This document shows, one piece after another, positions 34,431 to 44,066 of a DNA stretch of 64,000 bases. The notes below the pieces were generated by a model. The model did no database searches. It had not been told where the DNA came from and was given only the letters and a program-made list of their open reading frames with translations. The position numbers and the translations under genes were made by a program. How positions within the stretch are numbered: position 1 is the stretch's first letter; each line of letters begins with the position of its first letter. The DNA is from Brachypterus glaber (lineage: Eukaryota > Arthropoda > Insecta > Coleoptera > Kateretidae), in the NCBI GenBank assembly GCA_958510825.1, contig OY294052.1, positions 3,059,816 through 3,123,815 on the forward strand, written 5' to 3'.

Positions 34431-35104
34431 TCTTAGATGTAAATAATATGCAATTAAATAGAACGATTTTTTTTAGAATATATCGTCATCTTACAAGTAA
34501 AAGGCACTAAGTCAGCGTGAAAGTTAAATTTGTCAATATCTCAAAACCATGTTTTTGGACTTAGTGCTCTTTACTTGTAAGCCGACGATATATTCTACAG
34601 ATGTAAATAATATGCAATTAAATGGAACGATTTTTTTTAGAATATATCGTCGGCTTACAAGTAAAAGGCACTAAGTCACTTTTTTGCAAAAATGGGATTT
34701 TTATGGTACTGTAATTAATTTTGGATGATCTATGTACAGGTAAACCGAACTAACTTTTAGGTGGACTGCCAAGAGAGTTACCCACTATACAAAACGCACC
34801 AGTTTCATTTTGAATAAAATTTTATCTGGCAATATGCACTAAGTCACTTAGTGCACTTAGTGCGTTTTACTTGTAGATTATTTCAAATGTTTCTGCACTA
34901 AGCGACTGAGTGTTTGTTTGGCGAAACGTGCATTTTTATAACAATTATTACAAAAATTAAAAAACAACAGTGAAAGTTAAATTTGTCAATATCTCAAAAC
35001 CATGTTTTTGGACTTAGTGCTCTTTACTTGTAAGCCGACGATATATTCTACAGATGTAAATAATATGCAATTAAATGGAACGATTTTTATTATAGAATAT
35101 ATGC
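34431..35104. repeat. Compound direct/inverted repeat with GCACTAAGTCAC words
   Basis: AGATGTAAATAATATGCAAT occurs three times (34436, 34599, 35053). A block GTGAAAGTTAAATTTGTCAA to GTAAGCCGACGATATATTC occurs twice (34517 and 34970). TTACAAGTAAAAGGCACTAA occurs twice in plus orientation, with its inverse TTAGTGCTCTTTACTTGTAA also twice. The centre near 34835-34870 is built from ACTTAGTGC/GCACTAAGT palindromes. No known family; it looks like nested foldbacks. Confidence 0.75.
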
Positions 35105-35294
35105 TTGTTTGTTTACATAAAGCAATATTTTTTTTTAATTGTTTCATACGTTGATTCAAGTAAACACAACTCTTCTAACTTGTAGTTGTGTATTTTTTTT
35201 TCAATTCCTACATATATAGAAATCTTTAGATTTTTGTATGCTTTACTGATTTTAAAAGTAGGCTATTTAATTAAAGAGTGCGGAAATTTTTCAT

Positions 35295-35338
35295 ATACAC
35301 ACACACGTGTACACAGTGTGTACACGTGTGTACACTGT
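35295..35338. repeat. Palindromic alternating purine-pyrimidine tract
   Basis: ACACACACGTGTACACAGTG followed by TGTACACGTGTGTACACTG: alternating purine/pyrimidine and largely self-complementary. It could form a hairpin or Z-DNA. Confidence 0.8.
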
Positions 35339-35429
35339 AGGGATATAAATATAATTTTCGCCTACCTATTTTTATATTATCATTTTGTAGCTTAATCGTA
35401 AAAAACTAAGCTGTCGTATAGAATAACAA

Positions 35430-35675
35430 TTGGGAATGACGGAATGCTCAATGGGAATTGCCCATATAGCATATTCTCAAATAAGGCACTCGCCTGCGGC
35501 GTCAATACTAATTATCGCGTCACGAGTGCATAAAGGATTATGCTACCGGCCATCTCCAAGGGCCACAACGCTGGGCCCAAAAAATAACACAGAGAAAGAA
35601 ACCCATGTAAGTAGTTCTTTTGCAGCCCGTATCAGGGTCCTTCGAAACTCACCCAGCGTGCAGCGGTTTTAACAT
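35430..35675. other. G+C-richer island of unknown nature
   Basis: This 245-bp island stands out by base composition. It holds a palindrome near 35484-35530 (GGCACTCGCCTGCGG...CGCGTCACGAGTGC) and GGGCCACAACGCTGGGCCC. The plus strand has an 80-codon frame from TTG, and the minus strand also has broken long frames (FRRTLIRAAKELLTWV near 35590-35640). I recognise no protein; it may be an unidentified repeat or a decayed coding fragment. Confidence 0.35.
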
Positions 35676-36111
35676 TTAACAACATTGTGTGACTAACCCT
35701 TATTTTAATCGTTGGTAAACTCTAGGTTAGAAAACCAACAGTTTTTATTATACTATTAAATCCATTTCTGTAGTAGTTGGTAAATTTGTGTCAAAGTAAC
35801 ATAAGTGTTGGTTGGCAGATTGAAATAATGCTAGGGTGTAGTGCCTTATTCAATCTCTTCAGGTTTGCAAGTAATAAGACGAATTTTGTTCCAGTAACTA
35901 AATCAGGTCCAGAATCTGGATTTTTTATTTATTTAGGTCCTTAAAGGATTTTTAGTCCAGTCAAATAATGAGAAATAATTCCTATGTTAAATTCCAATAA
36001 ATGTACACGGGGTGATATTTTAAAGGATAGTAGTGGATTGTAACAACACTCCTGTCAGTTTTTTCACGGGGTGATATGCGTAAGGGGTGTCCGCTATCTT
36101 GTCCGCATATA

Positions 36112-36617
36112 ACTAATTTTGTTAAGAAGGAGAATTTCCAACAATTTTTGTTTGGATATTTTTATTATTATATTAATAACAATCGAGTTATAAATATTCA
36201 AAAATGGCTATGTTGGGGGTGAAATTGTTTTTATTTTTCGATTTTTTAGACAAATTATTCATCGGTAGATTTAAGTAGTTATGAGCGGACTTGTAGCACT
36301 TGAAATTCTCTGTAAGTTTTATACCTTATGCATTTTCATAGGTATTTTTTTAACAGATACAGTGGGATCTGAAAGTCGAGTTGCGCCCTTTGTAACCGTA
36401 CCTAAAAATGTATAATATATGACACTTATAGAGAATTTCAAGAGCTACAAGTTTGCTCATAACCCCTTAATTGCCCGATAAATAATTTGGCTGAAAAATA
36501 AAAAAAAAACAATTTCACCTCCAACATGGCTATTTTTAAATTAACTCGACTATTATTAATATATTAAAAAAATTATCCAGACAATGTGGGAATTTCCTCC
36601 TTAACAAAATTGTTCAT
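36112..36617. mobile_element. Foldback with about 220-bp arms
   Basis: Left ATTTTGTTAAGAAGGAG...AACAATTTTTG and CTTGTAGCACTTGAAATTCTC are mirrored on the right by GAGAATTTCAAGAGCTACAAG and CCTCCTTAACAAAATT. The loop is near 36340-36400. The arms are imperfect, suggesting age. Confidence 0.75.
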
Positions 36618-36639
36618 ATACATTTTTATCATAAGATAT

Positions 36640-37376
36640 ACAGCCTGTTCCAGAACTCGCGTACCGAAATTTAAGAGGTGATTCTACATCCAAAAATATG
36701 AAAAAAAGTTTCTATAAAGGTTGGTCCGGAAATGAGCCCTAAGGGAGCTACGGCCCTTTGAAGATGACGTATTGAATGGGGAACAAAAAAAAGCACCAAT
36801 AAAATTTTAATGCTGCAGGGTGATTCTTCATTTAAAACTGAGCAAAAAAGTATTATACACCAAAACACCTAAATTTAATATTAAAGGAGTAATAGCCTTT
36901 TAAAAAGTAACGTTTTTGGTGGCACAAAATGTTACTTCCTCTTAATTGCATTTTTTTTTGATAACGGTTGCTCCTACAGTGTTACACTATATGATATTTT
37001 ATATGTATTTTTACTCTAGAAATCTATATTTTTTACAACAAATCCAAAAAACATACACATAAAAAAGTTTGGGGCAAAAATGTTTTAAGCCTCATATATT
37101 TTGTCCGTCTGGGCACGCCTCTGGATAAATTAAAAAAATAAATTAACATAAACTTATTGCCCTTATTAATACTAGTATACATGCAAAAGCTCGCCGCTCT
37201 AGCTTAAACGGTACCCGAGTTATTAATTAAAAACCTTATTTTTATTACAATTTTAAAGGGCCCTAGAGCCCTTAGGGCTCATTTCCGGACCAACCTTTAT
37301 AGGAACTTTTTTTATATTTTTGGATCTAGAATCACCTCTTAAATTTTGGCATGCCAGTTATGGATCACCCTGTATA
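36640..37376. mobile_element. Foldback/TIR element, GGTTGGTCCGGAAATGAG family
   Basis: The ends are inverted over roughly 110 bp: TAAGAGGTGATTCTA, AAAGGTTGGTCCGGAAATGA and CCCTAAGGGAGC on the left; their inverses on the right before GATCACCCTGTATATT. Near-identical copies are at 55250-55990 and 56898-57638. The frame at 36671-36868 is in the arm and recurs with frameshift differences in the other copies, so it is not a gene. Confidence 0.8.
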
Positions 37377-37535
37377 TTAAGCAACTCACCCCTAAAATTC
37401 AAGATAGCGGACAACCCTTACGCAAATCACCCGGTAAAAAACTAACAGGAGTGTTCTATTACCATCCACTACTACTCTTCAAAATATCAACCCGAGCACA
37501 TTTATTGCAATTTACATTCACTATTTGACTGGACT

Positions 37536-37872
37536 ATTGACTGGTATTTCAATTCGTTTGTGTATTTTCCTAGGTCAGGTCCGGTTACGTGAAGACTTTG
37601 CTGATCAAAAGTCGACAGTGGTGTAAAATTATTACAAGAACATTTTCGATGATTTGTTCTAAATTTTGCAAAGTCTTGAAAAACAAATTTCTGCCAGTAC
37701 TACCAGCAAAAAGAATGGAAAAAGAGAAACAAATTTTCATTAATCTTATGAAATGAGAATTTAATAATAGTTCTTCCATTTTTGCAAAATTTTTTCAAAA
37801 AAAAAAAAAAAAAATTATTCAAAGATCTTAAAAAAGGACTTTTGTAATGTAATAATTACTATACAAAAATAG
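37536..37872. other. Spacer, no feature recognised
   Basis: Contains a poly(A) run at about 37798-37815. No gene. Confidence 0.5.
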
Positions 37873-38404
37873 AAAATAGTATATTTCTAACCTAATAAGA
37901 AAATGAGAAACGATTCCAACCCGAGAGATACAATTTGGAAGAGGCGCAGCCTAGGCCAAATTAGCATCTCAAGAGTTGGAAATGTAATTTTCTTATGTGG
38001 TTAGAACATAATTTTGTTCACAAGCATAGAACAATGACACATTACCTCGTAAAATTCGCCATTTTAAATGATCTTCTACAAAAACTTTGCAGATTTCTAC
38101 GTCACTGTAAATTTCAACTAAATAATAATTTAAATAAGTGGTTCCTTGTTATTTTCTATTATTAGTCTCGGTATGAACTATCTAATATATAAATAAATAT
38201 TATTTCTTATTCTTTTTCGTAGAAATAAACAAAAAAGTTAGGTTATTTTATTCGCAAACCACTGGCGATAGTTTCGCCATCTATGAGGTATAACCAAAAG
38301 CCAAAAAACAGGTTAGATATGAATTCAAATCTAACCTAGGTTAAAAAAGAAAAGCCTTATTACCTTTTAAAGAAGCAGACAAAAATGATAGATTTTGCAA
38401 CTTT
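37873..38404 (-). repeat. Repeat carrying the empty site of the TACACGGAAA MITE
   Basis: Reverse complement of 2822-3732 minus the MITE. At 38073-38085 the sequence ATGATCTTCTACAAAAAC shows a single TA where copy 1 has the 428-bp insert flanked by TA. The palindrome around TTCCAACCCGAG / GAGTTGGAA is retained. Confidence 0.8.
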
Positions 38405-38809
38405 TTATAATGCATATATAGAACGTTTTTCTATATGTTTGTGAATAAAAAACATCTTGCATTTTGAAGCCGGTCCTGCATAATCTAGTTTATATAATAA
38501 TGGGAATTGAAGTAATAAAAATCAGTCTCTTTTTATCTTTTCGGGATACCTAACTCAAGTCTATTTGAGTATGTTCTTACGACTAATTTAATCCTAATAT
38601 AACCCGAAGCAGTTGAATTCGGCAAATGATTCCTCTTGGGAATGTCGTGAATATGATATATTACGTAGATCCCTATAAAAAGGGATATTGCAAGTTTACT
38701 ATCTAGCAGGTCCGGAAACAGGGGGTACAAAGTTGCCGGGTCCGGTCCTCCGGGGGCCCGCAAAGCTTGATAATAAAAAGGCAGCTTTCGAAAAAAAGTC
38801 AACAACAAC
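38405..38809. other. Spacer, no gene recognised
   Basis: A short G+C-richer patch at 38700-38765 (GGTCCGGTCCTCCGG). The frames at 38533-38811 and 38688-38903 have no recognisable domain. Confidence 0.4.
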
Positions 38810-39092
38810 ATACGCGGTTGCAGTTTTTTGGCGGAAAATGAAGGGGATGATTCTTCATCACAAAACTTTAAAAACTAACACAGGAAGATATATCCAGAAA
38901 TAAGCCCTAAGGGAGCTACGGCCCTTCGAAGATGGACATTGAATGGGAAACAAAAAAAGCACCAATAAAATTTTAATTCTACAGGGCGACTATTCATTGA
39001 AAACCAAGCAAAACGTATTCTTCACCGAAACACCTAAATTAAATATTAAAGGACTTATTAGTCCTTTTAAAAAGTAACACTTTTGGTGACAC
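38810..39092 (+). repeat. Foldback-family fragment (left half)
   Basis: Matches 32222-32505 and 36660-36910 (CCCTAAGGGAGCTACGGCCC, AGCACCAATAAAATTTTAAT). The right arm is absent. Confidence 0.6.
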
Positions 39093-39199
39093 TTCAATTG
39101 TCATGACATTTTTATGCATTTTTTCTTATGGAATCCATATTTAAAATACACATAAAAAGGTTTGGGGCAAAAATGTGTTAAGCCTTACACATTTTGTCT

Positions 39200-39781
39200 G
39201 TCCAGGTATGCCTCCGTCTGTCTGTCTGGGTGTAAACTGTCTAACTCCATTTCTACATGAGATATCGACGCGGTTTTTTGCATATTGTTTCTTATCGTAT
39301 TCCGAAGAGCTGATTAGATTTTGGGGGTAAACGATTGGGGGTAGGGGGTAAAAATGGGGTAAAAATACGATAAAACTCCTATATTTAGCATTTTTTGTTT
39401 ATAATTAAGGCAATTATTATTGTATTTGGTTAATTTAGCACTTATATAAAAGATAATTTTAAATTGGTCAAAAAATGTCATAAACAACGTTTTCCTAAAA
39501 CGCATTGTTTTCGAGATATTGGCGTTTAAAGCAGTAAAAGGTTTTTTTAGCATATCTCACATATTTATAACCCGATTTAAAAAATTATATTTTTAATAAA
39601 AGCCCTTTTTCAGCCCTATAAAAATGTTATATACAGTTTTTTGCTAGAATATAATGTTTTAAAGATACAGAATTTAAAATCAAACAAAACACCTAGTTTG
39701 AAATTTGCAAACTAGATGGCTCTAGTGTACAATAGTGCCGATGTTTTGACAGGGTGCTTGCAACGTTTCATCTAGTTTATT
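39200..39781 (+). repeat. Dispersed repeat, left-truncated copy of 59984-60677
   Basis: From GTCTGTCTGGGTGTAAACTG to GCTTGCAACGTTTCATCTAG it matches 60120-60677, including AGATTTTGGGGGTAAACGAT and ACAGGGTGCTTGCAAC. The left TIR is missing. Confidence 0.75.
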
Positions 39782-40381
39782 TGTGTAGAACGCACATATT
39801 GGGTATTGCCAATTAATTAATACAAAAGTATAAAATAAGCAAAACCTAACTTTCTGTTTGTGTAGAATTCCATAAATAACTTTAACTGCAAGAAAATTCG
39901 ATAAACATACTGTAGGAATATACATTCAAAGGTAATAAGTAGGTTATATAAAACATATTAAGTATTAAAAATCGATAAAACTATATTATACATTTGACGT
40001 ATTTTTATTGCATATTCCTATATAGAGCAGTTAATATCATATATGACATTTTATAGGCTATAAAAATTTTAAATTCAAACAGGTGTAGAAAAATTTAAAA
40101 ACGTGATGAATTGTTCGTCGAATTTTATAGTGAAGGAATCTAATTTGAAGACAAGTCTATTGGTTGAGATTGTCTTTAAATTGGTTTTAAATATTATACC
40201 TTTCAACAAACTGCGTAAAAAAAATGTGATGCAAAATTTTTTATACCAAAGCTTTTGTTTGAGCGTTCGCAATTTTGAGCGCTCGGATGAATATGAACAC
40301 GAAACACTATGACGTATGGACTGTATTTTAAGGGTTGAAAATAATAGATTAACGAGATGGTATGGTAGAAAAATTACTTAC
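39782..40381. other. A+T-rich spacer downstream of the candidate exon
   Basis: The frames at 39722-39925, 40075-40272 and 40103-40312 have no domain; the last two overlap on opposite strands. If 40382-40513 is an exon, this would be intron. Confidence 0.4.
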
Positions 40382-40513
40382 TTTGGAGCCAGCGTGTGGT
40401 GATCTTCGACTAGTCGATTCTTCTTGTTGCCTGCGTACTTTCTCTAACCACAAGTTACACGCACGGTACACGAATAACCCGATGTATAATTGACATGTAA
40501 AGTTTATAAATAA
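40382..40513 (-). CDS. Candidate internal exon, unrecognised protein
   Basis: On the minus strand an open 44-codon segment lies between a TTATTATTAG acceptor-like site (AG at 40514-40515) and a strong donor AAA|GTAAGT (GTAAGT = 40376-40381). It is exactly 132 nt, phase 0 at both ends. The first 16 or so residues are hydrophobic (QLYIGLFVY in the middle) and are followed by RACNLWLEKVRRQQEESTS and a basic Ser/Arg-rich end, like a membrane segment followed by a cytoplasmic tail. Composition is clearly less A+T-rich than the flanks and the segment is not repeated in the window. Against this, no in-frame ATG is present, the acceptor's pyrimidine tract is poor, and no partner exon was found. It could instead be a non-coding 5' exon or chance. 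I do not recognise the protein. Confidence 0.3.
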
Positions 40514-41042
40514 CTAATAATAAATAATTTTAGTGTACGGAAACATAGATTTTAAAACGACAATAGATAAGACAGAAGCTAGCTGTATACGTTAAAACTC
40601 GAACTGTGTTTTTTTATATCTTTGAATTGAAGTGTGCAGGTTTTTTTAGCACTATAAAAACATTTTAATTCAACCGCGGACGGATAGAGACATCCACGAA
40701 TAAATAAGTGAACTACTAAATTAAAAACAAGGATATTAATTTAGTAAATTTAAAAACTATTATACTAAAATAAAACTAAACTATAAACAGCTTTGTTTTC
40801 TCGATTTTGGGGGAAATGCCTGCGTGCATGTCCCTTTCGAGACGTACCGTACTTTGTTATTTACTTGTTGATTACAATATAGTCTTCTAAGCAATTTTAG
40901 TTATAAAAAAATCATTTTTTACAGCCGTCGAATATCTCCAGTTTATAAAAAATAATATAATCAAAGCAAACCAAATATGTTAAATTGGTCTTTCTTTTCG
41001 ACGGGTGGAAAAATGAAGAAGTTTATAAAATAAGATATCAAA
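40514..41042. other. Spacer upstream of the candidate exon
   Basis: 40805-40860 is slightly richer in G+C. 40985-41042 (GACGGGTGGAAAAATG) is the left part of a dispersed repeat into which the next element inserted. Confidence 0.4.
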
Positions 41043-41452
41043 TGGAGCTCTCTACAACTAGAATTATGAAACAAAAGACGTCTACCCTATCTCTATCTCA
41101 TTTGTGCTACACTTTCCAGCCAACCAAATAAATACTGTATTTGTTTTTCATACAACAAATACAGTATTTATTTGGTTGGCCGGAAAGTGTAGCACTGAGC
41201 GGCACGAACGAACATAGCTAATGTGAATCTGTAGAATAAGATAATTCTACTAAAATTTAGATGGCGCCAGTAATTTCTTTAATAAAAATAATAGTTACAC
41301 TTTTCGCCCGGCCAAGTAAATATTGTATTAGTTCAACAAAGAACAAATACAGAATTTGTTTGGTTGGGTGGAAGTGGGAGTGTATGTATGTCTTCTATCC
41401 TTTTTGGGTAGAACTTTTGTCCCTGTCTAATCTAACGGGAGAAATCGCCATT
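41043..41452 (+). mobile_element. Twin-hairpin element, copy 3, with readable insertion site
   Basis: Hairpin 1 spans 41109-41190 (arms ACACTTTCCAGCCAACCAAA / inverse); hairpin 2 spans about 41298-41372. Flanks AAGATATCAAAT and TTGACTTCACTTTTCC are contiguous in the paralogue at 10895-10925, apart from a few bases, so the boundaries are those of a single insertion. No TIRs longer than a few bases and no frame of its own. The frame at 41261-41569 starts inside the element and has no domain. Confidence 0.85.
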
Positions 41453-41639
41453 GACTTCACTTTTCCTACATTTTTGGACCTTATCCTTTTGTCATTACTT
41501 TGTAGCTTTATCAGTTTATTTTTCTGGCCGCACCATTATCAGGAATTTATTAAAATAAAAACTAATTGAAATTAATTTTACCTATGATTGAAATTTTACT
41601 AGTGTCAAAATTTTACATCTAATTAAAAATGTAAAAATA

Positions 41640-42112
41640 TATCAAAATTTATTAAAATGCCTATATCTCGGAAACTAATATACCTACGATAAAAATGATT
41701 ACCTATGTTTTTGTAGGGAATTAAACATTATTTTCATTTATGCAAAACAATTTGTCCTACTGTAAATAATAAGTGAGAAATCGCTAAAAAATATAGTTTT
41801 TGTCCATTTTGCCCCTTAACCTACGCTAATGTTAACCATATTTTATGTGAAGCAAATAGAAAATGTCCTGAGTCGTTTGGTGAAAGCATTTTTAAAATTT
41901 GACATTTCGTTAAAAAGTTATAAGGCTTACATTGACCGACAGAGACACACATTCTTTTTAAAACCCACTTTTTCCACATTTTCTCGACGTTTTATGACAT
42001 TTTTAAGCCGAAAATTAAAAAAAAAATGATTTTGGTCAATTTTAATATTGGGTAAAAATTTAAGAAAATCGTTAATGCTGGGGCCTTCGCCATAATTGTA
42101 AAAAATCGAGAA
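41640..42112 (+). repeat. Dispersed repeat (TTTTCTCGACGTTTTATGAC family)
   Basis: AATGTTAACCATATT, CCTGAGTCGTTTGGTGAAAG and the TTTTCTCGACG block match 51920-52080 and weakly 53325-53660. It ends in GGCCTTCGCCATAATTGTAA, the inverse of the motif at 20755. The frame at 41829-42029 has no domain. Confidence 0.6.
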
Positions 42113-42151
42113 TAGTTGTTATTAAAATGCTTGTAGTTTTTTTAACCTTGT

Positions 42152-42600
42152 ACTATTCTACTTAATTAAGCATCCACTGATAAAACAGTTTATTTGGCTG
42201 GATATGGCCAATTGAATTGTTTGGTTGTTACAAATAAATTTTATTTCTGTCAAATAAACTATTTTGTTCTCATTAATAAATCATTTTGATATTAAAATAT
42301 TTGTTTACATAAACTAAATATTTATTTGACTCAAATAATTTATTTGTCCACATCCAAATAAATCCTTTTTATCAGTGTCCCCAAAGTCCAGGACTTGTGT
42401 GGGCTAGTAGTAGAGGGAACCACCGGCTTTAACTCACTTTCGAACCCGGTTTATAGGGATTGCCCGCTTCACCAAACTCCTTCGCCAAATTTAAATTATT
42501 AATGAAATGAAAAAGGCAAATCGGCACCAGTGAGAATCGAACTCACGCTAGCGGGATTGACAAGTATACGCCCTAGCCCGCTCAGATTGTTGTAAGCTGA
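42152..42600 (-). mobile_element. tRNA-derived SINE, interrupted by a foldback
   Basis: Read on the minus strand, a tRNA-like head (42530-42595) contains an A-box-like TGAGCGGGCTAGGGCG (42569-42584) and a perfect T-arm GTGAG-TTCGATT-CTCAC (42530-42546) serving as the B box of a pol III promoter. The body continues through CCCTCTACTACTAGCCCACA to the tail near 42152. A 3' fragment of the same SINE is at 12602-12700. The tRNA-like part most resembles class II (Ser/Leu) tRNAs in its A box; that affiliation is tentative. The frames at 42606-42788 and 42701-42883 lie outside the SINE and are not supported. Confidence 0.7.
42175..42377. mobile_element. Foldback MITE nested in the SINE (203 bp)
   Basis: The ends CACTGATAAAA and TTTTATCAGTG are inverted. 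The interior holds several CAAATAAAT / ATTTATTTG words that can pair. The empty site at about 12630-12640 reads GCATCCCCTAAG, against GCATC[element]TCCCCAAAG here, which implies a 2-bp TC duplication. Confidence 0.8.
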
Positions 42601-43410
42601 AAGGGTTAATTAGTGATATAGAAAGGACTCACGTGTGTCTTGGTGTCTTCTGCAAAGCCAGGGTTCTGATGCATAGGGTGCGGGGAAAGAACAATGTTTT
42701 TTGAAATTTTACTACTCTCTTTATCCAAGGAACGCTTATATACTTCTCCGCATGAAACAAAGTCTCCGTCGAGAGGGGGATGAATCATTCACTCTCTCTT
42801 CTTTCCATCAAGAGCGTTATAAGGCGTGCGTGCCTACAACGGGCCTCTCACTTGCACACACATTCCAAACATATTTCCTGTAGCAAACACATTTGATATA
42901 GTTTTTATAAAAACAGCGTACATGCTATACACGTAATTTGCCCTTATAAATACAAATTTTACAGATCGTTATTAAATCAGATCTTATCACATCACAAAAA
43001 GTAAAATAAAACTTTAAAAATTTATAATTTACATGCGACTTTAATGATGGACTGTACTGTACGATTAAAGTATCATTAAACAAGTTTTACCAAAGGGATT
43101 ATTGTAATATTTATATATATATACTCTGCATAAAAGTTAAAAAGTTTTAAAACTTTTTGCAAATTACGTGGTTATAGCTATGCGCAGGGATTATGTATAA
43201 GTGCGAAGTGCAGCTATTTGCACGTCCTTTATTTTTATTGGCTGTTAAAAACATGCACGTAACAAACCTATATATGGTACATTCAAAATTTAAAGTTTAT
43301 ATCTCATCCCGTTTAAAAGTTAGGGAGTGCACCATAATGTATAAGAGCATGTGACTTGAGCAGGCAATAAAAATATAGAACTTACACTTAGCTGTACACG
43401 TCGGACGCAT
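42601..43410. other. Spacer, no gene recognised
   Basis: The frames at 42606-42788 (minus) and 42701-42883 (plus) overlap antiparallel without a domain. The module ATTTAAAGTTTATATCTC near 43290 recalls the dispersed AGATATCAACTT module. Confidence 0.4.
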
Positions 43411-43459
43411 ATCAAGAGTGCAACTAACTTAACGGCCTAACCCACAAAATTATTATTTT

Positions 43460-43793
43460 TTCCAATACATACAGATAATAAGACAATTACCAGCTTTATT
43501 TTAAATAGATAAACTCAATAATAACCCCTGCGTGGCTTTTACTTTATTGAGTGGATAATTATTTATTTTACTCACTCAACTGTCACTTGTCAAATTATTT
43601 TCTTGTAAATGTCACTAAAATTTTTAATAAAAATATGAATTACTAAGCTATTTATTGGATAAAACCTTGTATGGCACTCATGGGTAAACCGATATTGCCC
43701 TCTCGAAAATTAACCTGCTTGGCTGACACCTCGCAGGTTAATTTTCTCATGGGCAATATCTTACTTTACCCACTAGTACCATAAATAACTATT
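43460..43793 (+). repeat. CG-hairpin repeat family, copy 4 (nested)
   Basis: Full-length copy from TTCCAATACATACAG to CATAAATAACTATT, with the hairpin AATTAACCTGCTTGGC...CGCAGGTTAATT at about 43708-43744. Confidence 0.8.
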
Positions 43794-44066
43794 TCCTACG
43801 GCCTAGTTAGTAGTTAGTGCCTATTCCTCACCCGTTGCCTATGACAACGGTTGGGAAGTGACGATCTGCTGATTTTACATATCTGTTGTCAGGAAATTAG
43901 TAAACGTAAAACACATAACCTCAAATTGACGAAATAATTTTTGCGTTATTTGATGTTTAGGTGTTAGGTCGTAGCAAAAATAGTATACGCACCTTGACGC
44001 AAACCATTTCAGTGCACTCTCGTGCACTAAAAATTAGGTTCGCTTACTCGGTGTGTAATATACTAT
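43794..44066 (+). repeat. CCTACGAC-ended repeat, copy B (nested)
   Basis: TCCTACGGCCTAGTTAG, CACCCGTTGCC, CAGGAAATTAGTAAACG, GTTAGGTCGTAGCAAAAATA and the following palindromic tail (GTGCACTCTCGTGCAC, to GTGTAATATACTATT) match 53665-53995. It directly abuts the CG-hairpin repeat. Confidence 0.75.

Larger units (their letters stand above)
35955..37535. mobile_element. Composite element with 150-bp inverted outer arms
   Basis: The left arm 35955-36108 (GTCCAGTCAAATAATG, AGTAGTAGTGGAT, GGTGTCCGCTATCTT) is the inverse of 37396-37535. Between them lie two other foldbacks: 36112-36617 and 36640-37376. It is either one large TIR element into which others jumped, or two solo arms trapping them. A solo arm exists at 2207-2352. 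Confidence 0.65.

Noticed and set aside
36671..36868. Conserved small protein (FWCIILFCSVLNEESPC) seen three times
   Set aside because: It lies in the arm of a foldback element. The copies at 55294 and 56942 are frameshifted relative to it after a poly(A) length change, so the similarity is of the DNA, not a protein.
41261..41569. 102-codon plus-strand frame as a membrane protein
   Set aside because: The first two-thirds are the twin-hairpin element and the rest is a dispersed repeat; the hydrophobicity comes from T-rich DNA.
42530..42595. Functional tRNA gene
   Set aside because: The T-arm is perfect and an A-box-like block is present, but no acceptor stem pairs and the sequence continues into a repeated body also found at 12.6 kb. 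It is a SINE head.
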